From Lactococcus garvieae (GTDB lineage: Bacteria > Bacillota > Bacilli > Lactobacillales > Streptococcaceae), in NCBI RefSeq assembly GCF_016027715.1, contig NZ_CP065691.1:1-64000 (forward strand): a stretch of 64,000 nt of DNA. The letters run 5' to 3'. The notes beneath the pieces were generated by a model. That model was not told the DNA's origin, did no database searches, and was given only the letters and a program-made list of their open reading frames with translations. Position 1 is the stretch's first letter. Each line of letters starts with the position of its first letter. This document shows positions 28,334 to 38,696 of the stretch, piece after piece. A program made the position numbers and the translations under genes.

Positions 28334-28961
28334 ACGAAATATAGTTATAACCGGAGCTAGTGGTGATATTGCTCAGGCATTAATCCAACGACTGCAAAAT
28401 GATAATCTCTTTTTGCTTAGCCGCTCGTTACCTCAACCAGAATTGCCTGAAAGAATAGATATACTTATTAATAATGCGGGTTTTGGTCAGTTTGAGCGCC
28501 TCGAAAATCTAACAGATGAGCAGATTGAAGAAATGTTTAAAGTGAACACTCTCGATTTGATAAAATTAACGCGCGATTTGCAGCCTCAGCTTCAGTTAAT
28601 CAATATTGCATCAATAGCTGGGAAGCTTCCAACAGCGAAATCAACTGTTTATGCAGCATCAAAAGCTGCAGTATTAGCTTTTTCAGATGCACTACGTTTA
28701 GAAAATCCAAAGTTAATAGTGACAACGGTGAATACTGGTCCTGTCAAAACAAAGTTTCATAAAAACAACAAAGCTTACCTAGAAAAAGTAGGAAAAAATG
28801 CTATCAGTGCAGAATATGTTGCAAGGAAAATTGAAAAAATACTAGGAAAAAACAAAAGAGAAATGAACTTACCCCTTCAACTCGCCGCAGTTGCAAAACT
28901 ACGCGCGGTTTTCCCAGCTTTTGTGGATTATATAAGCAATAAGTTTTTCAATTATAAGTAA
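28314..28961 (+). CDS. SDR family NAD(P)-dependent oxidoreductase
   Basis: A 215-residue short-chain dehydrogenase. The cofactor loop is TGASGDIAQ, followed by NNAGFG, catalytic Ser in NIASIAG and the YAASKAA (YxxxK) motif, then NTGPVKT. I use ATG 28314, overlapping rnz by 20 bp; TTG 28326 is an alternative. Substrate unknown; the position between rnz and recJ is conserved in relatives. Confidence 0.87.
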   Translation: MKKKLIKRNIVITGASGDIAQALIQRLQNDNLFLLSRSLPQPELPERIDILINNAGFGQFERLENLTDEQIEEMFKVNTLDLIKLTRDLQPQLQLINIASIAGKLPTAKSTVYAASKAAVLAFSDALRLENPKLIVTTVNTGPVKTKFHKNNKAYLEKVGKNAISAEYVARKIEKILGKNKREMNLPLQLAAVAKLRAVFPAFVDYISNKFFNYK

Positions 28962-28994
28962 GTTTTTCAAGAGCTAAGGCTAAATGGAGGAGAC

Positions 28995-31229
28995 TTGATT
29001 AAATCAAAATATATATGGAAATTAACTGAAACTGAATTACCCGAAGAATTTCTTAAGTTAAGTAAAAAGTATAAATTAGATGTATTAACAGCACAGATCC
29101 TATGGCAACGTGGCATAAAAGAAGAAACAGAAATCCAAGCTTTTCTGAATCCCGCTCTTCAAAAGCTACATGATCCTTTTTTGTTGCATGATATGGATAA
29201 AGCAGTCAAAAGAATATTAGCAGCAATCGAAAATGGTCAGAATATCTTGATTTATGGTGACTATGATGCTGATGGGATGACTGCCAGTTCTGTGATGAAG
29301 TCGGCACTTGATGAGTTAGGAGCTGAGACGCAGGTTTACTTGCCTAATCGATTTACAGATGGTTATGGCCCAAACCTTGATGTTTATAAATATTTCATTC
29401 AAAATGAAGATATCGACTTGATTATTACGGTTGACAATGGTGTGGCAGGACATGAAGCGATTGCCTATGCGCAAAGTGAAGGAATTGATGTTATCGTAAC
29501 AGATCATCATAGTATGCCTTCCGAGTTACCGAATGCTTATGCCATCGTCCATCCTGAACATCCAGAATCAAACTATCCCTTTAAATATCTGGCAGGTGTT
29601 GGTGTGGCATTTAAAGTAGCAACGGCACTCCTCGACTATATTCCCTCAGATATGCTGGATCTCGTTGCTATTGGTACAATTGCAGATATGGTCAGCCTCA
29701 CAGATGAAAACAGAATTTTAGTTAGTCATGGTCTTAAAGTCCTGGCTAATACTGAACGGGCTGGGTTGATGGAACTGATGAGGATTTCGGGAACTGACTT
29801 TGATCAAGTCAATGAGGAGACCGTCGGTTTTCAAATCGCACCTCGTCTCAATGCTTTAGGCCGTTTAGATGATCCCAATCCTGCTATTGAATTATTGACA
29901 GGCTGGGATGAGGAAGCGGCAACAGAGATTGCTCAGATGATCGATGAAAAAAATAGCGAGCGTAAAGCTATTGTAGAAAATATCTTTAATCAGGCCCTAA
30001 CCATGATAACAGATGAACCAGTCCAAATACTTTATCATAAAGACTGGCATAAAGGTGTACTTGGTATTGTTGCAGGGCGTTTGCTGGAGCGATTTCATAA
30101 GCCTATGGTTCTTCTCTCAGAAGAAGATGGCATACTTCGAGGCTCGGCTCGTTCAATTGAAAGTTACAATATATTTGAAGCACTTGATGGGCATCGGGAT
30201 TTATTTATGGCTTTTGGAGGTCACAAGCAGGCTGCTGGTATGACTTTTGCTCTTGAAAATCTTGATGCTATTAAACAAGTAATGTTGGATTTTATCTTAG
30301 AAAATAATATTGATATGTCAGGCAAGAGTGAGTTGGAACTGCAAGGAAAACTTCAATTTGACCAAATCAGTCTCGAAACGATTCATGGTTTAGCTAAGCT
30401 TGCACCTTATGGTATGGATAATCCTAAACCACACTTCCTTATTAGTGACTATAAAGTTGATCAGGTACGGAGTATGGGCAAGGACAACAGTCACTTAAAA
30501 CTTAAATTAGACCAAAAAGGCCAATCCCTCGATGCAGTATACTTTGGGCATGGGTCTGAGAGCTTAGAGTTTGAGCAAAGCGATACAGAACTTGTAGGTA
30601 CTCTGTCTAGCAATACATGGAATGGTAATACGACAGTCCAAGTGATGGTTGCTGATGCAAGAGTAAATGGAATCGAACTGTTAGATATCCGAAGTCGGCA
30701 AATTGATTTACCCAAAAATACAATACGTTTTGTCCATAATGAAGTGAAAAATGGTACAATAGAAGAAGTGCTTATTATTGAAGATGCCCCAACAGATAAG
30801 GTAGCCTTATCTGCTTTAGCTAAATTAATACATGAGCAAGATTTTGAATTGATTTATTTTAAAAATACAATCAAGAAAAATTATTATCTGACAGGTTCAG
30901 GATCCCGTGAGCAATTTGCTCGCTTCTACAAGGCGATTTATCAGTATCCGGAATTTGATATTCGCTTTAAACTGAAAGATTTAGCAGATTTTTTGAAAAT
31001 ACCCGATATTTTACTCGTGAAAATGATTCAAATTTTTGAAGAATTGAACTTTGTGACGATTGAAAACGGTATGATGAGCGTAAATAAAGCAGCTGAAAAA
31101 CGAGAGATTTCTGAGAGTAGCATTTATCAAGAACTTCAAGAAATCGTGAAATTTCAAGAGCTTTTCGCTTTATCACCTGTCAAAGAAATTTATAAAAAAT
31201 TAAAAGAGGAAGATGCACATGCAACTTAA
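28995..31229 (+). CDS. recJ: single-stranded-DNA-specific exonuclease RecJ
   Basis: A 744-residue 5'-3' ssDNA exonuclease of the DHH family. The DHH core shows [22 protein letters not shown] and [12 protein letters not shown]1 follows with GGHKQAAG; an OB fold and a C-terminal extension typical of Gram-positives complete it. Start is TTG 28995, four bases after GGAGG. Its last codons supply the GAGGAAG Shine-Dalgarno for apt, with an 11-bp overlap. Confidence 0.94.
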   Translation: MIKSKYIWKLTETELPEEFLKLSKKYKLDVLTAQILWQRGIKEETEIQAFLNPALQKLHDPFLLHDMDKAVKRILAAIENGQNILIYGDYDADGMTASSVMKSALDELGAETQVYLPNRFTDGYGPNLDVYKYFIQNEDIDLIITVDNGVAGHEAIAYAQSEGIDVIVTDHHSMPSELPNAYAIVHPEHPESNYPFKYLAGVGVAFKVATALLDYIPSDMLDLVAIGTIADMVSLTDENRILVSHGLKVLANTERAGLMELMRISGTDFDQVNEETVGFQIAPRLNALGRLDDPNPAIELLTGWDEEAATEIAQMIDEKNSERKAIVENIFNQALTMITDEPVQILYHKDWHKGVLGIVAGRLLERFHKPMVLLSEEDGILRGSARSIESYNIFEALDGHRDLFMAFGGHKQAAGMTFALENLDAIKQVMLDFILENNIDMSGKSELELQGKLQFDQISLETIHGLAKLAPYGMDNPKPHFLISDYKVDQVRSMGKDNSHLKLKLDQKGQSLDAVYFGHGSESLEFEQSDTELVGTLSSNTWNGNTTVQVMVADARVNGIELLDIRSRQIDLPKNTIRFVHNEVKNGTIEEVLIIEDAPTDKVALSALAKLIHEQDFELIYFKNTIKKNYYLTGSGSREQFARFYKAIYQYPEFDIRFKLKDLADFLKIPDILLVKMIQIFEELNFVTIENGMMSVNKAAEKREISESSIYQELQEIVKFQELFALSPVKEIYKKLKEEDAHAT

Positions 31230-31731
31230 AGATTACATTGCAACGATTGAAAATTATCCAACAGAAGGTATCGTTTTCCGCGATATCTCACCACTTATGG
31301 CTGATGGAAATGCCTACAATTACGCAGTTACCGAAATCGTGCAATATGCACGTGATAAAGAAATTGATGTGATAGTTGGCCCAGAAGCGCGTGGTTTCAT
31401 CGTGGGATGTCCAGTTGCTTTTGCACTTGGAGTAGGTTTTGCTCCTGTTCGTAAACCAGGAAAATTACCGCGTGAAGTTATTTCTGCAGACTACGAAAAA
31501 GAATATGGAACAGACACTTTGACAATGCATGCCGACTCTATCAAACCAGGACAACGTGTCTTGATTGTGGATGATTTGTTGGCAACAGGTGGAACAGTCA
31601 AAGCGACTATCGAAATGATTGAGCGACTTGGCGGTATTGTTGTTGGTTGTGCTTTCTTTATCGAGCTTGATGAGCTTAAGGGTCGTGAAAAACTTGGTAA
31701 TTACGATTATAAAGTTCTGATGCATTACTAA
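31219..31731 (+). CDS. apt: adenine phosphoribosyltransferase
   Basis: A 170-residue purine salvage enzyme making AMP from adenine and PRPP. The PRPP-binding motif is [13 protein letters not shown] (residues about 114-126), with GPEARGF and RKPGKLP loops. ATG 31219 ([12 protein letters not shown]) has better Shine-Dalgarno spacing than an ATG two codons upstream. Last gene of the rnz-recJ run. Confidence 0.95.
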   Translation: MQLKDYIATIENYPTEGIVFRDISPLMADGNAYNYAVTEIVQYARDKEIDVIVGPEARGFIVGCPVAFALGVGFAPVRKPGKLPREVISADYEKEYGTDTLTMHADSIKPGQRVLIVDDLLATGGTVKATIEMIERLGGIVVGCAFFIELDELKGREKLGNYDYKVLMHY

Positions 31732-31739
31732 AAAGCTTA

Positions 31740-31765
31740 AGAGAAGGTCTAAATGGACCTTCTCT
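31740..31765 (+). other. perfect hairpin after apt lacking a U-tract
   Basis: AGAGAAGGTC (31740-31749) pairs with GACCTTCTCT (31756-31765), a 10-bp perfect stem with a 6-nt loop, but no T-run follows. It may be an mRNA 3'-end stabiliser or a pause site rather than a classical terminator. Confidence 0.6.
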
Positions 31766-31823
31766 AGTACTGATATTTATAGAAAAGTTACTAAATATTA
31801 AACTGGTTAAATGCGTTTACATA

Positions 31824-31850
31824 TTGACAATGAAGCGAATTTAATATAAT
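31824..31850 (+). promoter_or_regulatory. rpoE promoter
   Basis: TTGACA (31824-31829) and TATAAT (31845-31850), a slightly short 15-bp spacer. Confidence 0.65.
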
Positions 31851-31885
31851 ATAGAAAAAGAAAATCTGAAAGAGAGCAAAAAAGT

Positions 31886-32443
31886 TTGAAAATTGAAGCA
31901 TTACAAGGACAAAAAATCGAAGAACTTTCAATGATTGAAGTTGCTCATGCAATTTTGGAACAAAATGGTAAGGAGATGGCTTTCGCTGAAATCTTGAACA
32001 CTGTCCAAGATTACCTAGAAAAGTCTGATAACGAGATTAAAGCCACAATTGCACGTTTTTATACAGAAATGAATACGGATGGAAGCTTTATTCCATTGGG
32101 AAATAACGTTTGGGCCCTTCGCTCATGGTATGCTATTGACGAAATCGACGAAGAAGTTATCGCTCTTGATGAAATCGATGATGACGAAGAAAAGACAACG
32201 AAAAAACGTACAAAAGTTAATGCGTTTGGTATTGAAGATGAAGTGGACCCTGAAGATGAACACATCGATAAAGGTAACGAATCTGACGATATGACTTATG
32301 ATGATGAGAATCCAGACGATGAGAAAGACGAAGTTCAAGCTTATGATGCTGAACTTGCTGAAGTTGAACTGGACAATGTGGATGAAGACGTCGAAATCGA
32401 TGAAGATGATGACGATGAAGACGACGACTCAGAAGATAACTAA
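31886..32443 (+). CDS. rpoE: RNA polymerase delta subunit
   Basis: A 185-residue Gram-positive RNA polymerase accessory subunit. The N-terminal HARE-HTH domain ([12 protein letters not shown] to [10 protein letters not shown], about residues 12-85) is followed by a very acidic, probably disordered tail of Asp/Glu runs. Start is TTG 31886. Own promoter and terminator. Not next to pyrG, unlike some relatives. Confidence 0.93.
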   Translation: MKIEALQGQKIEELSMIEVAHAILEQNGKEMAFAEILNTVQDYLEKSDNEIKATIARFYTEMNTDGSFIPLGNNVWALRSWYAIDEIDEEVIALDEIDDDEEKTTKKRTKVNAFGIEDEVDPEDEHIDKGNESDDMTYDDENPDDEKDEVQAYDAELAEVELDNVDEDVEIDEDDDDEDDDSEDN

Positions 32444-32448
32444 AATCT

Positions 32449-32478
32449 AAAAGAGTGAGGTCCTTGACCTCGCTTTTG
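32449..32478 (+). terminator. rpoE terminator
   Basis: AAGAGTGAGGTC pairs with GACCTCGCTTTT, short loop, T residues within the 3' arm. Confidence 0.75.
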
Positions 32479-32548
32479 TGAATATTACCCAACAAACTTG
32501 CGTTTTATCTTTTATTTGTAAGCTAAAACGTGATAAGGAGGATTAACC

Positions 32549-34252
32549 TTGGTAGATAAAGATACGGAGAAGTTTTCGAGAGAAAGTTTCAAAGACAAGA
32601 TCTTACGTGAACTTGAAGAAGGCAATCGAGCAAACACGGACGGGACTTTTGAAAACTATGCCCGTGAGTCCAACAAAGAACTTGCTTCATCCCACAGTAG
32701 ACGTACCCGCCGGGAACGGACAGATTTTTCAGAATTTAAACGCCCTACGACATTTAAATTAACTGAAGAGTTAGAGGACTCTGGAGTTGAAAAAGAAGTA
32801 GAGGCTTCAGAATTATCCGATACATCATCAAGCACGACTTTTGAAGAAACTATAGCCGAAACGAGTGAAGAAGAGCGTCCAGATTTTGCAACCATTCGTG
32901 AACAGATGCTGGAAGCTAGTCAAGGTCAAAACTATTCGCGTCTGAAACGTAAGGAAAAAGTAGCCGAAGATTTTGATGAAGACTTTGATAAAGAATCAGA
33001 AATTATTCCCAAAGCTGTGCCAGAGGAAAAGGAACAAAATAGACACAGAAATCGCCGTTCAGAAGCACATAATGAAGAAGCTACTGAGAAATCGCTGAGA
33101 AAGCCTAAGAAATCAAAATCGAGGAAGAAAGTTACCTCGGGTAAGATTATCGCCGTTATCGTTGTGGTCTTACTCTTAGCTGCTGCCGGCACAGGATTTT
33201 ATGGTTATACTTTTATTAGAGACGGAGTACAACCTCTTAATACCGCAGATACTTCAAAGCGAGCGATTAATATTCCAGTAGGTGCGAGTAGCAAACAAAT
33301 TGGTGATATTTTACAAAGAGAAAGTATCATCAAAAACGGAATGGTTTTTCAATACTATACGAAGTTTAAAAACTTTAGTGGTTTCAAGAGCGGTTACTAC
33401 AATCTTTCACCAAGTATGTCCCTGTCTGACATAGCGTCTTTACTGGAGCAAGGCGGAACTGAGCATCCCGTAGAGCCAACTTTGGGTAAAATTCTGATTC
33501 CAGAAGGCTACACACTTGAACAAATTGCTCAGGCTGTTACCGTAAATTCAGACAGTAAAAATGATAAAACTCCTTTTACAAAAGATGAATTTATGAAGAA
33601 GGTACAGGATCAAGCTTTTATTGAGAAAATGAAAAAACAGTATCCTAAACTTCTTGCAAGCTTACCAGCAAAAGACAGTGGAGTTAAATATCAGCTTGAA
33701 GGTTACCTCTTCCCGGCAACTTATGAATACAGTAAAAAAACAACTGTTGAAAGCTTGATTGAAACCATGCTTTCAACAACAAATACGCAGCTTGAACCAC
33801 TCTATGCACAAATGGAAGCAGCAAAACTCTCAGTCAATGATACTCTGAGCTTAGCGGCCATTGTGGAAAAAGAAGCAAACAGTGATGATGACCGTCGTAA
33901 TGTGGCACAAGTCTTCTTTAACCGCCTTAACTTAGGCATGACTTTGGATTCAAATACAGGTATCTTTTATGCTGAAGGAAAATTAGGTAAAGATACTTCA
34001 CTGGATCAACAAGCGGCTATTAATACACAGTTGGATTCACCGTTCAATACATACTTGTATCAAGGAATGGGTCCTGGGCCTATAGTTAGTCCAAGTTTGT
34101 CAGCAATTAAAGCGGTCTTGAATCCCACTGCAAACGATTATCTTTACTTTGTCGCAGATACAGAAGGTAAAATTTACTTCGCACAGACACTTGAAGAACA
34201 AAATATCAATGTTCAAAAGTATGTCAATGATGCAATTGCAGCTGGTAATTAA
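32549..34252 (+). CDS. mltG: endolytic transglycosylase MltG
   Basis: A 567-residue membrane-anchored lytic transglycosylase that cuts nascent glycan strands. A long charged cytoplasmic region (about 1-195, Glu/Lys/Arg-rich) precedes one membrane helix (IIAVIVVVLLLAAAGTGFYG). A LysM-like segment and the YceG/MltG catalytic domain follow, with AAIVEKEANSDDD and the GMGPGPI motif near the C terminus. The long tail is typical of streptococcal MltG. Start TTG 32549 behind AAGGAGGA. Followed 25 bp later by greA. Confidence 0.93.
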   Translation: MVDKDTEKFSRESFKDKILRELEEGNRANTDGTFENYARESNKELASSHSRRTRRERTDFSEFKRPTTFKLTEELEDSGVEKEVEASELSDTSSSTTFEETIAETSEEERPDFATIREQMLEASQGQNYSRLKRKEKVAEDFDEDFDKESEIIPKAVPEEKEQNRHRNRRSEAHNEEATEKSLRKPKKSKSRKKVTSGKIIAVIVVVLLLAAAGTGFYGYTFIRDGVQPLNTADTSKRAINIPVGASSKQIGDILQRESIIKNGMVFQYYTKFKNFSGFKSGYYNLSPSMSLSDIASLLEQGGTEHPVEPTLGKILIPEGYTLEQIAQAVTVNSDSKNDKTPFTKDEFMKKVQDQAFIEKMKKQYPKLLASLPAKDSGVKYQLEGYLFPATYEYSKKTTVESLIETMLSTTNTQLEPLYAQMEAAKLSVNDTLSLAAIVEKEANSDDDRRNVAQVFFNRLNLGMTLDSNTGIFYAEGKLGKDTSLDQQAAINTQLDSPFNTYLYQGMGPGPIVSPSLSAIKAVLNPTANDYLYFVADTEGKIYFAQTLEEQNINVQKYVNDAIAAGN

Positions 34253-34277
34253 TTAGATTTTAAAAAAGGATAAAAAA

Positions 34278-34751
34278 ATGGTAGAAAAAACGTTCCCTAT
34301 GACCAAAGAAGGTCTGGAAAAACTAGAACAAGAATTAGATAACCTTAAATTGGTTAAGCGTCCAGAAGTTGTTGAACGTATCAAAATTGCACGTAGCTAT
34401 GGCGATCTTTCAGAAAACTCAGAATATGAAGCAGCTAAAGATGAACAAGCATTTATCGAAGGCCGTATCTCAACTGTAGAAACAATGATTCGCTATGCTG
34501 AAATCGTTGATAATGCTAATATCGACAAAAATGAAGTTGCACTAGGTAAAGCCGTTATTTTCCAAGAAATTGGGGATGACGAAGAAGAAGAATACCAAAT
34601 CGTGGGTACTGCGGAAGCAGATCCATTCTCAGGTAAAATTTCAAATGAGTCACCAATTGCTCAAGCTTTGATTGGTCGTAAAGTCGGTGATGTGGTTAAA
34701 ATTCCACTTCCAATGGGTGAAATTGAAGTCAAGATCATTGACGTAAAATAA
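34278..34751 (+). CDS. greA: transcription elongation factor GreA
   Basis: A 157-residue factor that rescues backtracked RNA polymerase. The coiled-coil tip carries the acidic pair in [20 protein letters not shown] (about residues 37-56) and the C-terminal domain ends [24 protein letters not shown] precedes ATG. mltG-greA adjacency is common in streptococci. Confidence 0.96.
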   Translation: MVEKTFPMTKEGLEKLEQELDNLKLVKRPEVVERIKIARSYGDLSENSEYEAAKDEQAFIEGRISTVETMIRYAEIVDNANIDKNEVALGKAVIFQEIGDDEEEEYQIVGTAEADPFSGKISNESPIAQALIGRKVGDVVKIPLPMGEIEVKIIDVK

Positions 34752-34754
34752 AAT

Positions 34755-34788
34755 AAAAAAAGTTTGTCCATGAGGGACACTTTTTTTA
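34755..34788 (+). terminator. mltG-greA terminator
   Basis: AGTTTGTCC and GGGACACT form a stem with flanking A- and T-runs. Confidence 0.78.
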
Positions 34789-34839
34789 TTTATAGTATAG
34801 ATTCAGCCACTATTTTTGGTAAAATATCAAAAATTTCGA

Positions 34840-34862
34840 TATAATAGTCAACAAAGGTCAAA
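34840..34862 (+). promoter_or_regulatory. ctsR promoter -10 and CtsR operator
   Basis: TATAAT at 34840-34845 is followed directly by the heptad repeat AGTCAAC-AAA-GGTCAAA (34846-34862), a near match to the CtsR consensus RGTCAAA-NAN-RGTCAAA. It covers the predicted transcription start, so CtsR would block its own operon. Confidence 0.88.
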
Positions 34863-34875
34863 GATTGGGGGTTCT

Positions 34876-35328
34876 ATGTCTGCTCAAAATACTTCAGATA
34901 TTATCGAGGCTTACTTACGAAAGCTGTTAGAAGAGGCGCGCGAAATTGAGATTAAACGTGCGGATTTGGCCAGTCAGTTTGACGTGGTTCCTTCGCAGAT
35001 TAACTATGTTATTAAAACCCGATTTACCCCGTCTAAAGGCTTTGATGTTGAATCAAAGCGCGGTGGTGGAGGTTATATCAAAATATTCAAGTATCATTAC
35101 TCCGCAAAGCATGAGTTTCTGCTTGATCTGGCGCAAAAGATGCCAGCAAATTTGACAGAAGGTATGGCTCAAGATGTTCTTCAACTCTTGTTTGATGAGA
35201 ATATCTTGACGGAACGAGAAGGAAATCTTCTTCTCTTGCTCTTAGCTGACAATAATATTTCCACAAGCTGTCGGGCAAAAATGATGATAAAAATACTACA
35301 GAGATTGGATCGAGATGATGAAATTTAA
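34876..35328 (+). CDS. ctsR: CtsR heat-shock repressor
   Basis: A 150-residue class III stress repressor. The winged helix includes ADLASQFDVVPSQINYVIKTRF and the glycine-rich DNA-contacting wing SKRGGGGYIKI (heat-sensing wing). ATG 34876 follows GGGGG; a longer reading from 34816 would run through the operator. Overlaps clpC by 14 bp, forming the ctsR-clpC operon. Confidence 0.95.
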   Translation: MSAQNTSDIIEAYLRKLLEEAREIEIKRADLASQFDVVPSQINYVIKTRFTPSKGFDVESKRGGGGYIKIFKYHYSAKHEFLLDLAQKMPANLTEGMAQDVLQLLFDENILTEREGNLLLLLLADNNISTSCRAKMMIKILQRLDRDDEI

Positions 35329-37768
35329 TGAAAAGGACTTTACACCACAAGTAATTCGTGTGCTTGAGAAGTCTTTAGACTATGCACATAAATTTAACTA
35401 CGCTTGGGTTGAAAGTTCACACCTCTTGGCTGCTTTAGCTGAAGTCCCAGCTTCATTAGCATTCACTTTACTAAATTCGGAGCAACTCGATTTAGAAGAA
35501 ATGCTGATTGATATTGAGGACTTCTCAAGCCAAGTCAAAACAAAAAAATCCGAAATAAAGCTCAGCCCAAGAGTTGAGAATATTATTGAACAAGCAAAAG
35601 CTTTGGCGCAAAATAATGACAAAAATCGTGTGGGTACAGAGCACCTTTTATATATGATTTTGGCTAACGACGCTGGTTTTGCAGGGCAACTTTTACGAGA
35701 GCAAAATATCAATATTGCGAATCTTCGTAAGGTGCTGGAGCAAAAAGCTTACTTACGCGTGCCTGAACGCCGTAAAGCAGTGACTCCTGCATCAAAAAGA
35801 AACTTATCAGGAAAAGTTTCGGAAACAACAACAACGCCAACTTTGGATACAGTATCTACAGATTTGACGAAAGCTGCGCGTGATGGCAAACTTGACCCAA
35901 TGATTGGTCGAGATCGTGAAGTTGAACGTTTGATTCATATACTTAGTCGCCGCACTAAAAACAATCCCGTTTTAGTTGGTGAACCAGGAGTCGGAAAATC
36001 AGCCATCATCGAAGGTTTTGCGACCCGCGTTGCTCAGGGGGATGTTCCTGTAGGCTTACGTGGAAGCCGTATCATGGCGTTGAACATGGCTATGGTTGTA
36101 GCTGGGACGAAATTCCGTGGGGAGTTTGAAGATCGCTTAACAGCGATTGTCGATGAAGTTACGCACGATAAAGATGTGATTGTCTTTATTGATGAGTTAC
36201 ACACCATTATTGGAGCTGGTGGGGGTATGGATTCTGTAAATGATGCCTCAAACATCTTGAAACCTGCATTAGCTCGGGGTGAGTTCCAACTTATTGGTGC
36301 CACAACCTACCAAGAATATCAAAAATATATTGAAAAAGACGAAGCCTTAGAGCGCCGCTTTGCACGTGTAAATGTAGAAGAACCATCAGAAGATGAGACA
36401 GTTGCAATTTTACAAGGTTTGAAGGAAAAATTTGAAGCCTACCATACTGTTAAATTTGACGAAGGAGCCTTGGAACGTGCAGTAACCTTGAGCAATCGTT
36501 ATATGCCAAGTCGCCGTTTACCTGATAAAGCAATCGATCTTCTTGACGAAGCTGCTGCTAAAGTTAAGATTACCAGTAAGACAAATTATAGTAAATTAGA
36601 CGAGCTGAAAGCAGAACTCAAAGAGCAAGAGCTAAAACTGCAAGATGCGGTTGTAGCTCTTGACATCACTGCTGCGCAGGATATTGAAAAAGGCATTCAA
36701 AAGTTAACAAATAAAATTGATAACTTTCCATTATCAGAACAAGATAATCCTTTGGTCCAAGAAAGTGATGTCTATGCTGTAGTCTCAAATCTTACAGGTA
36801 TTCCACTCCAACAAATGACTAAAACAGAAAGTGAACGTCTAATTAACTTAGAAAAAGAATTACACAAGCGTGTAGTAGGTCAGGAAGAAGCCATCTCAGC
36901 TGTTTCTCGGGCGATTCGACGTGCACGTTCAGGAATCGCTGACAGTAGACGACCACTGGGCTCCTTTATGTTCTTAGGCCCTACAGGTGTAGGTAAAACG
37001 GAACTAGCGAAGGCCTTAGCGGAAAGTGTGTTTGGGAGTGAAGAAAGTATGATTCGTGTAGACATGAGTGAGTACATGGAGAAATTCTCGACTTCACGTT
37101 TGATTGGTGCACCTCCTGGATATGTTGGTTATGATGAGGGTGGACAACTGACAGAACAAGTAAGAAACAAACCTTACTCCGTCATTCTCTTTGATGAAGT
37201 TGAAAAAGCTCATCCAGACATTTTCAATATTATGCTCCAGATTTTAGATGATGGCTTTGTAACAGACACCAAAGGTCGTAAGGTTGATTTTCGCAATACA
37301 ATTATCATCATGACTTCCAACCTTGGCGCAACTGCCATTCGTGATGATAAAACGGTTGGCTTTGGTGCAAAATCCATCTCCGCCGACTATTCAGCGATGA
37401 AATCAAGAATTATGGAAGAGTTGAAAAAACAATACCGTCCAGAATTCCTGAACCGTATTGATGAAACCATCGTTTTCCACTCGTTGACAGAAAAAGAAAT
37501 TGAACAAGTTGTAAAAATCATGAGCAAATCGCTCATTTCTCGCTTGAAAGATCAAAACATCACCCTCAAATTTACTTCAGCCGCACTAAAAGTTATTGCT
37601 GACAAAGGTTTCGACCCGGAGTATGGTGCACGTCCATTACGTAAAGCTTTGCAACGTGAAGTTGAAGATTTGCTAAGTGAGCAAGTGCTTGCAGAAGAGA
37701 TTAAGCCTGGTGATACGGTATCTGTAGGTTCTTCTAATAAAAAGATTAGAATAAGTGTTATTGATTGA
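35315..37768 (+). CDS. clpC: ATP-dependent Clp protease ATP-binding subunit ClpC
   Basis: An 817-residue AAA+ unfoldase that feeds ClpP. Two Clp-N repeats (about 1-150), AAA-1 with GEPGVGKS (Walker A) and IVFIDELHT (Walker B), a short middle segment (about 405-450), AAA-2 with GPTGVGKT, and a C-terminal D2-small domain. ATG at 35315 or 35318 are both possible. Regulated with ctsR by the upstream operator. Confidence 0.95.
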   Translation: MMKFNEKDFTPQVIRVLEKSLDYAHKFNYAWVESSHLLAALAEVPASLAFTLLNSEQLDLEEMLIDIEDFSSQVKTKKSEIKLSPRVENIIEQAKALAQNNDKNRVGTEHLLYMILANDAGFAGQLLREQNINIANLRKVLEQKAYLRVPERRKAVTPASKRNLSGKVSETTTTPTLDTVSTDLTKAARDGKLDPMIGRDREVERLIHILSRRTKNNPVLVGEPGVGKSAIIEGFATRVAQGDVPVGLRGSRIMALNMAMVVAGTKFRGEFEDRLTAIVDEVTHDKDVIVFIDELHTIIGAGGGMDSVNDASNILKPALARGEFQLIGATTYQEYQKYIEKDEALERRFARVNVEEPSEDETVAILQGLKEKFEAYHTVKFDEGALERAVTLSNRYMPSRRLPDKAIDLLDEAAAKVKITSKTNYSKLDELKAELKEQELKLQDAVVALDITAAQDIEKGIQKLTNKIDNFPLSEQDNPLVQESDVYAVVSNLTGIPLQQMTKTESERLINLEKELHKRVVGQEEAISAVSRAIRRARSGIADSRRPLGSFMFLGPTGVGKTELAKALAESVFGSEESMIRVDMSEYMEKFSTSRLIGAPPGYVGYDEGGQLTEQVRNKPYSVILFDEVEKAHPDIFNIMLQILDDGFVTDTKGRKVDFRNTIIIMTSNLGATAIRDDKTVGFGAKSISADYSAMKSRIMEELKKQYRPEFLNRIDETIVFHSLTEKEIEQVVKIMSKSLISRLKDQNITLKFTSAALKVIADKGFDPEYGARPLRKALQREVEDLLSEQVLAEEIKPGDTVSVGSSNKKIRISVID

Positions 37769-37793
37769 CTTGTAAGCGATTATATATTATAAT
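37765..37793 (+). promoter_or_regulatory. hpf promoter
   Basis: TTGACT (37765-37770, overlapping the clpC stop) and TATAAT (37788-37793), 17-bp spacer. The predicted leader is about 90 nt. Confidence 0.72.
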
Positions 37794-37814
37794 TAAATTA
37801 GAAATAAAGAAAGG

Positions 37815-37890
37815 ACGGTTCTTGAAGCTTGACTGTCCCGCTAGTCGTTAAACAGTGAAGAGTCAACAAAAGAGCCGTTAAGGTAGACTC
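37815..37890 (+). promoter_or_regulatory. structured 5' leader of hpf
   Basis: ACGGTTCTT (37815-37823) can pair with AAGAGCCGT (37870-37878) with one wobble, while GAGTC (37860-37864) can pair with GACTC (37886-37890). The two pairings interleave, so they form a pseudoknot or exclude each other. A GACT/AGTC hairpin sits inside. The Shine-Dalgarno AAGGT (37880-37884) lies between the arms. Confidence 0.5.
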
Positions 37891-37891
37891 T

Positions 37892-38449
37892 ATGATCAAA
37901 TATAATATCCGTGGTGAAAATTTTGAGTTAACAGATTCAATCCGCTCGTATGTTGAAGATAAGGTTGGAAAACTTGAAAAATACTTTAACGATGGTCATG
38001 AAGTAACAGCCTATGTCAATCTAAAAGTTTACTCCGATAGACGCTATAAAGTAGAAGTCACAGTTCCCGCGAAGAATGTAACTTTACGTGCGGAAGACAC
38101 AGCAGATGATATGTATGCGGCTATTGACTTTGTCGAAGCTAAGTTAGAACGTCAAATTCGCAAGTACAAAACGCGTGTGAACCGTAAATCTAAAATCAAT
38201 GTTCCTACAGGACAATCTTTCGGAGATGAGTTTGCACCACTTGATGCTGATGAAGAAGTGAACGAAGAACAAGTGAAAATTGTTCGTACAAAACACGTTT
38301 CTTTGAAACCTATGGATGCGGAAGAAGCAGTACTCCAAATGGACATGCTAGGGCATGATTTCTATATCTTTACCGATGCTGATACCGATGGCACTAATGT
38401 CGTATACCGTCGTACAGATGGAAATATTGGTTTGATTGAAACAAACTAA
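37892..38449 (+). CDS. hpf: ribosome hibernation promoting factor, long form
   Basis: A 185-residue long HPF that dimerises idle ribosomes to 100S. The N-terminal domain (MIKYNIRGENFELTDSIRSYVEDK, residues 1-95) binds the decoding region; an acidic linker joins the C-terminal dimerisation domain (about 130-185, MLGHDFYIFTDADT). ATG 37892 follows AAGGT. Own promoter downstream of clpC and an unusual structured leader. Confidence 0.95.
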   Translation: MIKYNIRGENFELTDSIRSYVEDKVGKLEKYFNDGHEVTAYVNLKVYSDRRYKVEVTVPAKNVTLRAEDTADDMYAAIDFVEAKLERQIRKYKTRVNRKSKINVPTGQSFGDEFAPLDADEEVNEEQVKIVRTKHVSLKPMDAEEAVLQMDMLGHDFYIFTDADTDGTNVVYRRTDGNIGLIETN

Positions 38450-38474
38450 AATTTCAAATAAATGTATATCAAGT

Positions 38475-38504
38475 AAAAAACCAAGCGAGAGGCTTGGTTT
38501 TTTT
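38475..38504 (+). terminator. hpf terminator
   Basis: AAAACCAAGC pairs with GCTTGGTTTT, loop GAGAG, T-run after. Confidence 0.85.
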
Positions 38505-38625
38505 GTCTCTTAGGATATGGATTTGTATCAGGAAAAAACAAGTTAAATATAGCACAAATTATAACAGTTTATGCTAAAAATCAAACTGTACTAGTAAAGA
38601 AAGTGCAATCATTTCCAAATATCGC

Positions 38626-38653
38626 TTGAAATTAGTAAACTGTATGATATAAT
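38626..38653 (+). promoter_or_regulatory. pfl promoter
   Basis: TTGAAA (38626-38631) and TATAAT (38648-38653) with a 16-bp spacer. The 120 bp upstream (38505-38625) is A+T-rich and holds no gene I can see. Confidence 0.7.
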
Positions 38654-38696
38654 GAAAAAGTAATCTGAAACAGAAAGACCAAAGGAGATTTTCTAC

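Noticed and set aside
32161-32440. GA-rich repeats in rpoE as a tandem repeat locus
   Set aside because: Explained by codons for Asp and Glu; no exact repeat unit.
32059-32495. Ser- and Phe/His-rich antisense ORFs over rpoE
   Set aside because: They arise from the Asp/Glu repeats of the acidic tail of the delta subunit.
34816-34875. 20-codon N-terminal extension of ctsR
   Set aside because: It would run through the -10 box and the CtsR operator; ATG 34876 follows a GGGGG site.
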